A stretch of DNA of 64,000 bases from Sphingomonas sp. Ant H11 (GTDB taxonomy: Bacteria; Pseudomonadota; Alphaproteobacteria; Sphingomonadales; Sphingomonadaceae): the NCBI RefSeq assembly GCF_000797515.1, contig NZ_JSBN01000016.1, positions 1-64,000 on the forward strand. The letters run 5' to 3'. The notes beneath the pieces are model-generated. The model made no database searches and was not told where the DNA came from. It saw only the letters and a list, made by a program, of their open reading frames with translations. Below are positions 1 to 9,058 of this stretch, piece by piece. The translations under genes and the position numbers were made by a program. Each line of letters begins with the position of its first letter. Within the stretch, counting starts at the first letter, position 1.

Positions 1-549
1 GACGACGGGCGCCAGCTCACGCCGGTGGAACGCGGGCTCGCCTCGCTCACCAATGCGGCGGTGCGCGTGCTGGAGGAATTGCTGACGCTGGCGCGGCTCA
101 ACCGCGGCCAGGTGTTCCCGACCTATGATTATCTGGCCCAAGCGACCAGCCTCGGCCGCGTGACCGTCGCCCGCGCGCTGCATGTGCTTGACGATGTCGG
201 CTTCATCGTGCGCCAGCGCCGCTTCAAGCGGGTGGCAGGGCAGGGGCCTGGCCCGCGCTATGAGCAGACATCGAATGTCTACCGCACCTTCCTGCCGCAG
301 GCGGTGCTCGCCTATCTGCCGCGCTGGATGCGGCCGGCCCCCGTACCGGTCGATGAAATCCAGCGGCAGGCGGAGCGCATCGAGGAGCATCAGGCGATGC
401 TGTCGCGGCTCGGCTGCCGCGATCTCGCGCTGGAGGTGGCAGGGGGCGCGCTGGGGCAGGCGCTGGCGAAACTGGGAGCAGCGATTGATCGCCGCGAGCG
501 TGAGTTTCAAAATGGTTCGGAAACACTCTTGAAATTATCCATTTCATGA
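1..549 (+). CDS. Winged-helix DNA-binding protein, plasmid type (5' partial)
   Basis: The frame is open from base 1, so the true start lies outside the window; the GTG at 25 is internal. The first 70 residues form a helix-turn-helix of the kind used by MarR/GntR-like winged helices (YDYLAQATSLGRVTVARAL, then a basic wing RQRRFKR). The protein resembles helix-turn-helix proteins carried by sphingomonad plasmids near replication genes; that is recollection, not a search. The C-terminus (EREFQNGSETLLKLSIS) stops abruptly just before an IS256 scrap, so the 3' end may have been rewritten by rearrangement. The target is unknown. Confidence 0.6.
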   Translation, partial: DDGRQLTPVERGLASLTNAAVRVLEELLTLARLNRGQVFPTYDYLAQATSLGRVTVARALHVLDDVGFIVRQRRFKRVAGQGPGPRYEQTSNVYRTFLPQAVLAYLPRWMRPAPVPVDEIQRQAERIEEHQAMLSRLGCRDLALEVAGGALGQALAKLGAAIDRREREFQNGSETLLKLSIS

Positions 550-631
550 TATTGGCTGCTTGCGGATGGGCAGATATATTGCAGTTCATCCTCGAACAGC
601 ACCAACCTATCTAGGAAGCCCTAACCACAAT

Positions 632-782
632 GGTGCCGGAAACGTACATCAAGGGCATCTCGACCCGGTCAATCGACGATCTGGTCAAAACGGCCGCTGA
701 TCCGGCACCGCACAACGCGGATCACACTTGGCAACCGGAATCCACGACCAAGCTGTTTAATTTGAATCGGTCAGCCATATAG
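632..782 (+). pseudogene. IS256-family transposase fragment (in gene-free stretch 550-862)
   Basis: Translation from GTG 632 gives VPETYIKGISTRSIDDLVK, which matches the conserved IS256/Mutator-type transposase block around Y(V/I)xG(V/I)STRxxDDLVKA. It runs into a stop near 782 after unrelated residues. No terminal repeats or other transposase parts are nearby, so it is a short relic. The rest of 550-862 shows nothing else I can support except the ribosome-binding site of the next gene. Confidence 0.6.
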
Positions 783-849
783 CCGAGCAACAAAGCGGTT
801 CCCCATCGTTAGCAAAAAGCCTAAGCGACACCTTTCGGTTTACAAGCGA

Positions 850-855
850 GGAGGT
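850..855 (+). promoter_or_regulatory. Ribosome-binding site choosing GTG 863
   Basis: GGAGGT ends seven bases before GTG 863 and fixes the start of the priming transferase. Confidence 0.6.
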
Positions 856-862
856 CGGGTCA

Positions 863-2262
863 GTGAACTTGGAGCTTGGTAAACTTGGGGACTTCAACAG
901 CGAACCTCCCACATTGTCAGGGACCTGGCGAAAACCCCAGAGCACCATCCGCGTGCAATTCATCACGGGCCTAATCGCAATCGACACGGTCTGCATTGCC
1001 GCCAGTTTTAAGCTCGCTTTTCAGTTGTTAGCCTTTCGCACTGAACAGAATCAGTGGCTGTACGATCTCGCAGCGATCGTGCCGATCTACTACGTCATCG
1101 CGGCCAATCAGGGCGCGTTCAGCCCCAGCCAGACCGGCACGACTCGCGCTGCCGTACGCCTTGGTGCCCAATCGTTCATGATGACGATCGGGGCGGTCGC
1201 ACTGGTCGCCTTTTCGGTCAAGGTAAGCGACACCTTCTCACGCGTGATGCTTGCAACCGGCTCCGTTTTCAGCTTCGTATCGCTCTCGTTCGCGCGCTAT
1301 GCCTTCGTCTCGTACACACGCAATGTGCTCGGCATCCGTCCGTACAACACAGTGCTATTGACCGATACCGAACAGAACATCCCTTACGGCGACTATTCCG
1401 TTCTAGTCATGACGCCAGACCATTTCGACCCCGACAAACACGATCCTGACATGTACGACCGGCTGGCCCAGTCGCTTGGCCATGCGGATCGGGTGATCGT
1501 TTCCTGCCTGCCTGAGCGGCGCGAACGCTGGGCGCATGCGCTGAAGGGAGCTAACATCCAGAGCGAGATATTCGCGCCGGAACTCCTTGGAATTGCACCG
1601 CTCGGCCTGTCCTGGCAAGATGATGTTCCGACCATCGTGGTTGCGAAGGGACCGCTGCCGCTGTCGGCCCGCGTGGTCAAGCGCACGTTCGATCTCTGCG
1701 CCACGCTGCTGGCACTGCCCCTGTTGATGCCGCTGATGCTGGTCGTCGCTGCATTGATCAAGCTCGACTCGCCCGGCCCGGTATTCTTCAAACAAACCCG
1801 CATCGGGCGCGGAAACAAAAATTTGCGGTGATGAAGTTCCGCAGTATGACGGTCGAACAAAGCGACGCGACCGGCCACACCTCCACCAAGCGCGACGACA
1901 ACCGCATCACCCGTATCGGTCGTATCCTGCGCAAGACCAGCATCGACGAACTACCACAATTGTTCAACGTGTTGAAGGGCGACATGAGCATCGTCGGGCC
2001 GCGCCCACACGCACTCGGGTCACGCGCTGCCGATAAATTATTCTGGGAAGTCGACGAACGCTATTGGTACCGCCACGCTGCCAAGCCGGGCCTCACCGGC
2101 TTGGCGCAAGTACGCGGCTATCGCGGCGCAACCGTGTTCGAGGATGACCTGACCAACCGTTTGCAGGCCGATCTCGAATATCTTGACCATTGGTCCATCC
2201 TGAAAGACATGTGGATCATACTGCTGACGACGCGGGTCATCTTCCACCGGAATGCGTTTTAA
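863..2262 (+). CDS. Undecaprenyl-phosphate glycosyl-1-phosphate transferase (frameshifted in this sequence)
   Basis: This is the WbaP/WcaJ-type polyisoprenyl-phosphate hexose-1-phosphate transferase that starts EPS repeat-unit assembly on undecaprenyl phosphate in the inner membrane. The N-terminal half has membrane segments and a nucleotide-binding-like region. The C-terminal catalytic part shows [42 protein letters not shown] and GPRP. The frame breaks between GRGNK and FAVMKFRSM. One extra A in the A5 run at 1817-1821 would restore a continuous 466-residue protein, the normal family length. As written, the N part ends at 1831 and the C part could restart at GTG 1828. It stands apart from the other EPS genes because of the mobile elements downstream. 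Confidence 0.85.
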
Positions 2263-2338
2263 AAAGTCCGGCCAGGCACCGTCGCGCAAGTTGGACATCC
2301 GCAAAAGTCGACTGATTTGCATGGTAACCGTCCGATTG

Positions 2339-2617
2339 TTACCGCGGTATTCGGTCCTTGAAGCGCAAGGCGAGTTCAGGGTCATCGACGAAAGCGTCAA
2401 GGAAGTCGCGCCAGGTTTTGGTCGTGAGATGAGCATCTCTGAGCATGTCCGTGAGCGCTTCGACGCCGTGATCGGTTAGCGCGGTGATGGCCTCGTCGGG
2501 ACCGGTGTAGACGCTGATGATGGCACCGTAGGTCAGATTGTCGTGGTTCGAGACGATGGCTTCCAGCAGTGCCACGTCCTCATAATCGAGGGTGCGGACG
2601 TATGTGACCGCGGCCAT
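2339..2617 (-). CDS. Hypothetical 92-residue protein
   Basis: Start taken at ATG 2617 (MAAVTYVRTLDYED). The frame also runs further upstream, but there it is only antisense to an IS5 transposase relic. The protein is acidic and probably all-helical, with no motif I recognise. It sits between the end of the priming transferase (convergent) and an IS5 remnant. It could be a real orphan gene or a chance reading frame in degraded DNA. Confidence 0.4.
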   Translation of the reverse strand: MAAVTYVRTLDYEDVALLEAIVSNHDNLTYGAIISVYTGPDEAITALTDHGVEALTDMLRDAHLTTKTWRDFLDAFVDDPELALRFKDRIPR

Positions 2618-2625
2618 CAGGCTGC

Positions 2626-2882
2626 TAGGCGGCGTGGACAAATTTGAGCCAGTATCTGGTGGCGGCGAGATGAACCATCCCGAGGAAGCTGTTGGCCAGT
2701 TGATCGTATCGGGTGGCGATGGCGCGGTTGATCTTGAGCGGTCCAAACATGCGCTCGATGCGATTGCGCTGCTTGTAGAGTGCCCGATTGTGCTCGATTT
2801 TCAGGCGGCGGTTTGACCGGCCAGGAATGACGGCCTCGATAGTCCGTTCGGCGAGGTCGGCGCGGATAACATCGGCGTCGTA
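2626..2882 (-). pseudogene. IS5-family transposase, C-terminal fragment
   Basis: The reverse strand encodes an IS5/IS4-type transposase C-terminus. It includes the Y-(1)-R-(3)-E-(6)-K region around NRIERMFGPLKINRAIATRY and the typical tail LAATRYWLKFVHAA followed by TAG at 2626. The reading starts abruptly at the left end of the Tn3-family transposon at 2883, so the N-terminal part, including the first catalytic Asp, is missing. The missing part is not found beyond the right end of the transposon. Confidence 0.8.
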
Positions 2883-2920
2883 GGGGACCGGTGAGAGGAT
2901 GTTCGAAAACGCACGCTAAG
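2883..2920 (+). repeat. Tn3-family terminal inverted repeat (tnpA end)
   Basis: 38 bp, starting GGGGACCGGTGAGAGGAT and ending CGCACGCTAAG. The tnpA stop codon lies inside it (2916-2918). Confidence 0.9.
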
Positions 2921-5903
2921 CATCCCGACCGTTCTGATGAAGGCGGAGAGGCCTGAACCGTTCGCGGGGTTTGTCCATCTCGCTCCACAGATAGTCGCCG
3001 GTGAGGCCGATGTGCTCCCATCCCAGCGGCGCGACATGGGCGAGTAGTTCGTCGGGCACCTCGACACCGCTGGCGCGCAGATGCCGGACCGCGCGGTCGA
3101 GATAGACCGTGTTCCAGAGGGTGACGGCCGCGGTGAGAAGGGTCAGCCCGGAGGCACGATGGCGCTGGTTCTCGAATGTGCGGTCGCGCAATTCGCCGAG
3201 GCGGTTGAAAAAGATGGCGCGGGCGAGCGCATTGCGGGCTTCACCCTTGTTGAGGATGCTGCCGGTGCGACGCCGCTGTTCGGGATTGTTGAACCAGTCG
3301 AGCATGAACAGGGTGCGCTCGATCCGCCCGAGCTCGCGCAATGCGCGAGCGACCGGGTTTTGACGCGGAAAACCTGCCAGCTTGCGCAGCATGACCGACG
3401 CGCTGACGGTGCCCGCCCGGATCGAGGCGGCGAGCCGCAGCGTCTCGTCCCAATCCGCCTCGATCGCGCGGACGTTGACCGGGCGGGCTACGAGCGGGCG
3501 CAGTGTGGGCCAGGGGTCGAGCGACGACAGGCTGTAGAGCCGGCGCTCGTTGAGGTCACGGATACGCGGTGCGAAGCGGAAGCCGAGCAGGTGGCATAGG
3601 CCGAAAACGTGATCGACCGCCCCGGCGGTGTCGGTGGCATGTTCGCGGATTACCAGCTCGCTCTCATGGTCGAGCAGGCCATCGAGGACGTGCGCGGCCT
3701 CGCCGGCATTGGCTGCAATGACCTTGGTGTGGAACGGCGTGAAGCGGTCGGTGACGTGGGTGTAGAACAGCACGCCGGGATCGGTGCCGTAGCGGGCATT
3801 GCGATCGGCGCGACCCTCGCCCTGACCGCCGGCGCGGAAGAACTGTCCATCCGACGACGACGTGTCGCCCGGTCCCCAGACCTGGGCGAGAGGATGCGCG
3901 GTATGGCAGTCAACGATCGCCGCCAGCGCCGACAGATAGGTTTCGTCGCGCACATGCCATTCTGCGGTCCAGCGGAGGCGGGGCAGCGTCAGCCCGCGCG
4001 AGCTTTCGGCCATGCGCCCGAGGCCGAGATTGGTCGCATCGGCGAGTATCGCGCCCATCAGCGCGGATTGATCGGAGGCCGGCTCACCGCTGCGAGCATG
4101 GACGAAGCGGTCGGCGAACCCTGACCAGGCGGCGACCTCGACCAGAAGGTCAGTGATCCGCACACGCGGCAGCATCGCGTAGAGACGGGCCTTCAGTGCC
4201 TCGGCATCGTCCGACGGGGATCGCCGGATCGGCGAGATCAGCAACTGCCCGCGCTCGATCGTCACATCGACCAATTCGCCCGTCGCCGCTGCCCGTTCCA
4301 CCTCGGTCATGCGCCGGGTCAGCAGGGTACGACGTTCCTCATACCATTCGGCAAAACCGGACGGCACGGCCAGGCGCAGGTTGCCATCGGCGCGCATCGT
4401 GTCGAACGCAGGGGTCGGCAGCAGGTAATCGTCGAGCGTGCGATAGGCGCGACTGCCGTCCACCCAGATGCTGCCGGAGCCGAGCCGTTCGCGCAGATGG
4501 ACGATCACTGCGATCTCGTAGGCGCGGCGGTCGATCGTACCTTCGGTCGGTTGGACCACCTTGCGCCAGCGCGGCTTGATGAAGCTGGTCGGCAGTCGCT
4601 TCGGCAGGACCGAGCGGCCGTCGCGGTACATCGTTCGCAGCGCCTCGATCGCGCCGAGCAGCGGGTCGCCCGACCTTGCGGTGCGGAAGGTGAAGGCGGC
4701 GAGGAAGGCCGGTGCGAACCGGCGGACCGCAGGGTAACGCTCGACCACCTCCTCCAACCCATCGTCGGCCGAGCGGGTGAGACCCTCGGCGAAGCGGATG
4801 CTGCGTTCGAACTGGTCCCAGCCCATGCGTTCGTCGATGGCGCGGAACGCATCGCGACCGGTCGCGCGGGCATCGACCAGCAGGCGACCGAGCCGCGCAT
4901 GGAAGCGGGCGGTGTCCTTCAGCATCCGTGCCTGCCCGAGCAGCCGGTCGGATCGGGTGCGGTCGGCGCGGCGGAACAGCGCTCCCACCATCTTCTCGAC
5001 CATGACCAGGGCGGCGTCGGTCAGCGCCGCCTCCATCTCGATCATGGAGGCGACCAGCATGGCAAGCCGGCGCGGACGTTCGAGGCGGCGAAAGTGCTGC
5101 GCGGTGATGATGCCGGCGGTCCGTGCGATGACGGCGTAGCGAGCGGCATGGATACGCCGCGCCCGATCGGCTGTGATCCCGATGCCGCGCACCGCGTCGA
5201 GCCGTTCGATGATCCCCTTCAGGTTTGCGGCCGATGGGGCTTCCGGCCATTCGCGTATCCAACCAAGGCGGGTCCGGCCATTGTCGTCGGATGCGATCAG
5301 GCGTTCTAGCGCCGCTTCCTGATCGGCCGAGCAGTCGCGGATCAGTCCGGTATGCGCGGCCTTGCGTGCCTGCGCCCGCACGATGAGGGCGAGACGTTCC
5401 AGCGTCGATGCCGCAGGCAGCACGATCCGGTCGAGCCGCAAGCGATCGACCATGCCGGCGACGATTGCCTCGCCCCGATCGGTCGAAGTGGCGATCTCCG
5501 ATCCCAGCGCCAGCATCGATCGCACGTCAGTTCGGTCGAAGGCGCGCACACCGAGATACGCTTCGATCTCCGCGCGATGCTCGCGCAGCGTAGTCGCACG
5601 AGCAGAATAATCGGCGAAGTCGTCGGTTCGGCAACCGATCTGGTCGGCGAGCAGCGACAGCATGGCGGCAGGCACCGCCTCACCCGGCAGCAGCGCACGC
5701 CCCGGATGGCGCAGGTAGCAGAGCTGCACCGCGTAGCCGAGCCGGTTCGGTCCGCGCCGGCGCCGCGACACCTGTCCGAGGTCTTCGGGGCCGAGCGTAT
5801 AGAGCCGTTCGATCGTAGCTCGGTCGGCAGGCGGATCGAAGATCGCGCTGCGCTGCGCGGGCGACAATATGGTCCTGGACGGCATCGGCTTCCTGTTCGT
5901 CAC
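2916..5903 (-). CDS. tnpA: Tn3-family transposase TnpA
   Basis: A 995-residue DDE transposase, normal for Tn3-family TnpA (about 960-1020). It catalyses replicative transposition to a cointegrate. The N-terminal DUF4158-like region starts near RTILSPAQRSAIFDPP, and the large C-terminal catalytic domain includes NLGLGRMAESSRGLT, YTHVTDRFTPFHTKVI and TGDYLWSEM. GTG 5903 is the longest start; ATG 5885 (MPSRTIL) is an alternative. The stop falls inside the left terminal repeat. It is divergent from tnpR across a 111-bp resolution region, where TnpR probably also represses both genes. Confidence 0.93.
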   Translation of the reverse strand: MTNRKPMPSRTILSPAQRSAIFDPPADRATIERLYTLGPEDLGQVSRRRRGPNRLGYAVQLCYLRHPGRALLPGEAVPAAMLSLLADQIGCRTDDFADYSARATTLREHRAEIEAYLGVRAFDRTDVRSMLALGSEIATSTDRGEAIVAGMVDRLRLDRIVLPAASTLERLALIVRAQARKAAHTGLIRDCSADQEAALERLIASDDNGRTRLGWIREWPEAPSAANLKGIIERLDAVRGIGITADRARRIHAARYAVIARTAGIITAQHFRRLERPRRLAMLVASMIEMEAALTDAALVMVEKMVGALFRRADRTRSDRLLGQARMLKDTARFHARLGRLLVDARATGRDAFRAIDERMGWDQFERSIRFAEGLTRSADDGLEEVVERYPAVRRFAPAFLAAFTFRTARSGDPLLGAIEALRTMYRDGRSVLPKRLPTSFIKPRWRKVVQPTEGTIDRRAYEIAVIVHLRERLGSGSIWVDGSRAYRTLDDYLLPTPAFDTMRADGNLRLAVPSGFAEWYEERRTLLTRRMTEVERAAATGELVDVTIERGQLLISPIRRSPSDDAEALKARLYAMLPRVRITDLLVEVAAWSGFADRFVHARSGEPASDQSALMGAILADATNLGLGRMAESSRGLTLPRLRWTAEWHVRDETYLSALAAIVDCHTAHPLAQVWGPGDTSSSDGQFFRAGGQGEGRADRNARYGTDPGVLFYTHVTDRFTPFHTKVIAANAGEAAHVLDGLLDHESELVIREHATDTAGAVDHVFGLCHLLGFRFAPRIRDLNERRLYSLSSLDPWPTLRPLVARPVNVRAIEADWDETLRLAASIRAGTVSASVMLRKLAGFPRQNPVARALRELGRIERTLFMLDWFNNPEQRRRTGSILNKGEARNALARAIFFNRLGELRDRTFENQRHRASGLTLLTAAVTLWNTVYLDRAVRHLRASGVEVPDELLAHVAPLGWEHIGLTGDYLWSEMDKPRERFRPLRLHQNGRDA

Positions 5904-6014
5904 GCAACAGGGAAGCGGCCCTGTTCACGGAGCGTAGACCACAATACGGGTTATGTGACATTATGGCGATCGATCGACGGGCAATGCCGCTCCGTCACGC
6001 AGACGGACGTATAT
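5904..6014. promoter_or_regulatory. Probable res site between tnpA and tnpR
   Basis: The 111-bp divergent intergenic region of the transposon. It carries a repeated core, TTATGTGACATTA near 5951 and ATATGTGACAACA near 6011, resembling TnpR half-sites (TGTC..ATA in reverse). Position and repeats suggest the resolvase binding and crossover region and both promoters; the exact subsites cannot be drawn by eye. Confidence 0.55.
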
Positions 6015-6647
6015 GTGACAACACTCATCGGCTACGCGCGGGTCTCGAAAGCCGACGGCAGCCAGCTCCACGACTTGCAGCGCGATGCCCTGCTGGTGGC
6101 TGGCGTCGATCCCGACCACATCTATCAGGATACGGCTTCAGGCCGCCGCGATGATCGTCCCGGGCTTGCGGCCGGTCTCAAGGCGCTGCGCTCTGGCGAT
6201 ACACTCGTCATTTGGAAGCTCGACCGGCTCGGGCGCGATTTGCGGCATTTGGTGAACACAGTCGGCGACCTCACCAAACGCGGAGTCGGACTAAAGGTGC
6301 TGACTGGTGAAGGTGCTTCGATCGATACCACCACCGCAAACGGCCGACTGATCTTCGCCATCTTCGCAGGGCTGGCGGAGTTCGAGCGCGAGTTGATCGT
6401 CGAACGCACCAAGGCGGGGCTCGCGTCCGCGCGTGCCCGCGGCCGGCAGGGCGGACGACCGTTTAAGATGACACCGGCCAAGCTACGGCTTGCACAGGCG
6501 GCTATGGGAAAGCCTGAAACCAAAGTTGCCGAGCTATGTGCCGAGTTGGGCGTCACTCGGCAGACGCTCTACCGGCATGTCACGCCCGATGGGCGGATTA
6601 GACCGGACGGTGAGAAGCTGCTTGCTCGACGAAACCGCACGTCGTGA
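6015..6647 (+). CDS. tnpR: Serine resolvase TnpR
   Basis: A 210-residue small serine recombinase that resolves Tn3 cointegrates. GTG 6015 begins TLIGYARVSKADGSQ, where the catalytic Ser follows YARV. Further family blocks are DRLGRDLRHLV, GEGASIDTTTANGRL, AIFAGLAEFEREL and RTKAGLASARARGRQGGRP, then a C-terminal helix-turn-helix (KVAELCAELGVTRQTLYRHV). The frame is open far upstream to 5352, but that part is antisense to tnpA and lacks resolvase similarity. It overlaps the passenger exporter start by four bases (GTGA), so the two are co-transcribed. Confidence 0.92.
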   Translation: MTTLIGYARVSKADGSQLHDLQRDALLVAGVDPDHIYQDTASGRRDDRPGLAAGLKALRSGDTLVIWKLDRLGRDLRHLVNTVGDLTKRGVGLKVLTGEGASIDTTTANGRLIFAIFAGLAEFERELIVERTKAGLASARARGRQGGRPFKMTPAKLRLAQAAMGKPETKVAELCAELGVTRQTLYRHVTPDGRIRPDGEKLLARRNRTS

Positions 6648-7854
6648 GCCAACCGATCTCTGAGACAATTGCGCTTCGCCCAGGGTTTGAACGTCTCCTC
6701 TTCGGTGTGCTTCTCGCATCCACCATCGGCGATGAGATTACGCAGGTGGCGCTCGTGTTCCGGGTAGCTCCGGCCGGCTCTGGTCCGCAAATAGCAGCCC
6801 TGCTGATTGCGCTTCTGCTGCCCGGTGCTTTGGTCGCGCCGTACGCGGGCAAGCTGGTCGATCACCACGATGCTGCAAAAATCCTCGCCGCGACCTCGTT
6901 GGCGCAGGCGTTCGTCTCGGGCGTGATCGCGTTCACAGGAGGCGTGACCGCAGCGCTCACCGGCGCGGCCATGCTCAGCTTCCTGTTCGCGTTTAGCGTG
7001 CCGCGACGTTCACGCTGGTACCGATCGTGGGCCGGGCGGCCGGGCTTTCGGTTGCCCGCGTTAATGCCGCGACCGAGTTCGCGAGTGGCGGCGGCTCCGT
7101 GTTCGGGCCGCTCGCGGGTGGGCTGCTGGTCGCGTCCGGCGGTACCGCAGTTGCGCTTCTCTTCGACGCAGCCAGCTTCCTGCTGCTTGGGCTCGTCATC
7201 GTACTCTCCCACCTCAGCCGGCCGGGCGCACCCGATGCCGACAATCCTGGCTGGACGCCGGTGGCCGTGTTCCGGGGCTATGCGCCGATTGCCCGCCAGC
7301 GACGCATCATGCTTCTGCTCGCCAGTTTCTGGGTCGTTATTATGGCGCTCGCGATTGCGGACGGTGTCTATGTGTTTCTCGTAACCAACGTTCTCAGCCG
7401 AGGTCCGTTCGCATACGGGGCGTTCATTGCCGTCTGGGCAGGAGCCTATCTCATCTCTGCATGGGCCGCGGGTGGCTATGTCGAACGTAACGCCCGCTGG
7501 ACGGCCCTTGTCGGACTGGGAAGCATCGCGGCTTCATTTCTGGCAATAGGTCTGACCGGTGCGCTCGCCCCATCGCTTCCCCTGGCGGTCGTCGCCATGG
7601 CGTTCCTCATCGGCGGTGCGGGCAATGCCATCTACAACGTATCGGTTCGCACGATCCTACATACCACTGTGAGGCCCGAGCTCCACGGCCGCGCCGCCGC
7701 GCTTTATGGTGCTGGAACCCGCATCAGCGAGGGTAGCGGGTTTGCAATTGGCGGCCTGCTTGGACCAGCGCGTGTCCTCATCGCATACATCCTGTCGGGT
7801 GTCGTCGCACTGGTGGCGGCCGGAGGGGGAAGCATTGGCCACCGCAGCCGCTGA
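6644..7854 (+). CDS. MFS efflux transporter, Tn3 passenger (frameshifted in this sequence)
   Basis: Starts at GTG 6644, overlapping the tnpR stop. It encodes a 12-segment major-facilitator exporter of the EntS/macrolide-efflux type, with hydrophobic stretches throughout and the loop APYAGKLVDHHD after helix 2. The frame breaks near 7000: FAFSV continues correctly as AATFTLVPIVG only if one base is added at GTG|CCGCG, for example GTGGCCGCG. Corrected, it is 403 residues, normal for MFS. It ends 14 bp before the right terminal repeat. The substrate is unknown; exporters on Tn3 elements usually give drug or toxicant resistance. Confidence 0.8.
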
Positions 7855-7868
7855 GGCTGGACGTGATG

Positions 7869-7906
7869 CTTAGCGTACGTTTTTGGGCCTTTTCTCACCG
7901 GTCCCC
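7869..7906 (-). repeat. Tn3-family terminal inverted repeat (passenger end)
   Basis: Read on the minus strand it starts GGGGACCGGTGAGAAAAG and ends CGTACGCTAAG. It matches the 2883-2920 end at both extremities, with differences in the middle. Confidence 0.9.
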
Positions 7907-8029
7907 AAGGTGGCGCTGGAGGCGATTTGGGGCGACCTGACACTGGCGAAGTTAGCGACGACGTACGGCATCCACCCGACGATGATCGCGACGTGGAAGC
8001 GGCAGGCGATCGACGGCATGGCGGCGACC
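7907..8029 (+). pseudogene. IS3-type OrfA fragment
   Basis: Reads KVALEAIWGDLTLAKLATTY and then GIHPTMIATWKRQAIDG, the helix-turn-helix core of IS3-family (IS51/IS150-like) OrfA. It is cut exactly at the Tn3 terminal repeat on the left and at the IS407-like end on the right, so both ends are insertion or deletion junctions. Confidence 0.75.
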
Positions 8030-8066
8030 TGAGCTGCTACCCATTCTTGGACCACCCGGCTGGGCG

Positions 8067-8640
8067 TCATCCAGTTCCTGCCGGCCAGGGCGGGCCATGT
8101 GCCGCTGACCGGTTCATCAGCGATATCGGCGGCTTATTGCCGATCGCGCTATGTGGTCGCACCTCGTTATAGTCTCTACGCCAAATCTCGCATTTTCCGA
8201 CCGCGTCGTCGAGGCTCATGAACCAGTGCTGGTTCAGGCACTCCGCCCGAAACTTGCCGTTGAAGGACTCGATGAACGCATTCTTCATTCGAACACGACG
8301 CCGCGCAGCGTCCTTCTCTCAGTTTCGCTTTCACCCGGCGCTTCGGTGGCTTTTGTCGCAGCTGCAGTCCCAACTCCTTGTAAAGCCGATAAACACGCTT
8401 CGCGTTCACGTCCCAACCCTCCCGCCGGAGCAGCACATGGATCCGGCGATAACCGTAACGCACGCGCGTTTCAGCGATCTCCTGCATCCGCTTCTTCAGG
8501 TCGGCCTGATCCGCGCGGCGTCCACGATAGTGGTAGCTCGATCGCTCCGCCCGAAGCACGCTGCACGCCCGTCGGATACTGACGGACCAGATGCCCCGGA
8601 TGTCGTCGACGAGCTGACGCCGCCGATCAGGCCTCAGAGC
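8067..8640 (-). pseudogene. IS407-like transposase OrfB with catalytic core deleted
   Basis: The N-terminal part (LRPDRRRQLVDDIRGIW, RAERSSYHYRGRRADQ, RYGYRRIHVLLRREGW) is followed, after a junction near 8290-8320 and a change of frame, by the C-terminal part (NAFIESFNGKFRAECLNQHW, RPHSAIGNKPP). Roughly 100 residues between RRVKAKLRE and NAFIES are missing. They contain the first two DDE acidic residues, so the transposase is inactive. OrfB normally starts by -1 frameshift from orfA. Confidence 0.85.
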
Positions 8641-8900
8641 TTTCGCGAGACGACATCCTGCAACATCGCCTTGTCGAGACTCAGGTCGGCCACCAACCGC
8701 TTGAGCTTCGCATTCTCATCCTCGAGCTGGCGTAATCGCCGCATCTCCGATGGCATCAAACCGGCGTATTTCTTGCGCCAGGCATAGAATGTCATATCGC
8801 TGATCCCGGCTTTGCGGCACACCTCGCCGATCGTCGTGCCGTCCTCGGCCTGCTTCAACACAAACGCGATCGGCACCTCGCTGAACTTCGATCTTTTCAT
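8634..8900 (-). CDS. IS407-like OrfA (helix-turn-helix subunit)
   Basis: An 88-residue IS3-family OrfA: KRSKFSEVPIAFVLKQAEDG, the helix-turn-helix VCRKAGISDMTFYAWRKKYAG, then a leucine-zipper-like helix (MRRLRQLEDENAKLKRLVADL). It is complete and in frame, but its partner OrfB has lost the catalytic core. It overlaps the orfB N-terminal frame by a few bases, as usual for the -1 frameshift fusion. Confidence 0.9.
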   Translation of the reverse strand: MKRSKFSEVPIAFVLKQAEDGTTIGEVCRKAGISDMTFYAWRKKYAGLMPSEMRRLRQLEDENAKLKRLVADLSLDKAMLQDVVSRKL

Positions 8901-9058
8901 CGCTCACTCCATCGCCTGACCCTCAATCCTAAACTGGAATTTTCCAGCTCAAAACGGTCCAGGAAACGGGCGGCAGGTCAAAAGGGGCCATGGGCTTTTG
9001 CGGGTCTCCTGCTTCTGATGCTGAATGTCGATTGGGCTCCAAATCACCAAGATTTAAC

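Larger units (their letters stand above)
2883..7906. mobile_element. Tn3-family transposon (5,024 bp) carrying an MFS exporter
   Basis: Two matching 38-bp ends, starting GGGGACCGGTGAGA and ending ACGCTAAG, bound tnpA (leftward), a resolution region, tnpR (rightward) and one passenger gene. This divergent tnpA/tnpR layout is that of Tn3-subgroup elements. A normal Tn3 insertion leaves a 5-bp duplication, but the flanks differ (TCGTA at 2878-2882, AAGGT at 7907-7911). The left flank is an IS5 relic and the right flank an IS3-type relic, so one junction has been replaced by deletion or recombination. Confidence 0.9.
8030..8980 (-). mobile_element. IS3-family, IS407-like element with internal deletion
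   Basis: Imperfect ends: TGAGCTGCTACCCATTCTTG at 8030 (plus strand) and TGACCTGCCGCCCGTTTCCT from 8980 (minus strand), the TGACCTGCCCCC type. They flank orfA and orfB. At 951 bp it is about 300 bp short of a normal IS407-group element because the middle of orfB is gone. No 4-bp duplication is visible (GACC left, AAAA right). Confidence 0.8.

Noticed and set aside
1817..1831. Programmed ribosomal frameshift in the priming transferase (A5-T3 run)
   Set aside because: No precedent in the family, and seven similar one-base breaks elsewhere in the window favour sequence error.
4339..5262. Long open frames antisense or frame-shifted to tnpA (also 3081-5309 on the plus strand)
   Set aside because: Shadows of a high-GC 3-kb gene: arginine/alanine-rich, no start signals or domain similarity.
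5352..6014. N-terminal extension of the TnpR frame by 221 residues
   Set aside because: It is antisense to tnpA and covers the res region. Resolvase homology begins at GTG 6015.
2878..7911. 5-bp target duplication around the Tn3-family element
   Set aside because: Flanks read TCGTA and AAGGT, so there is no duplication.
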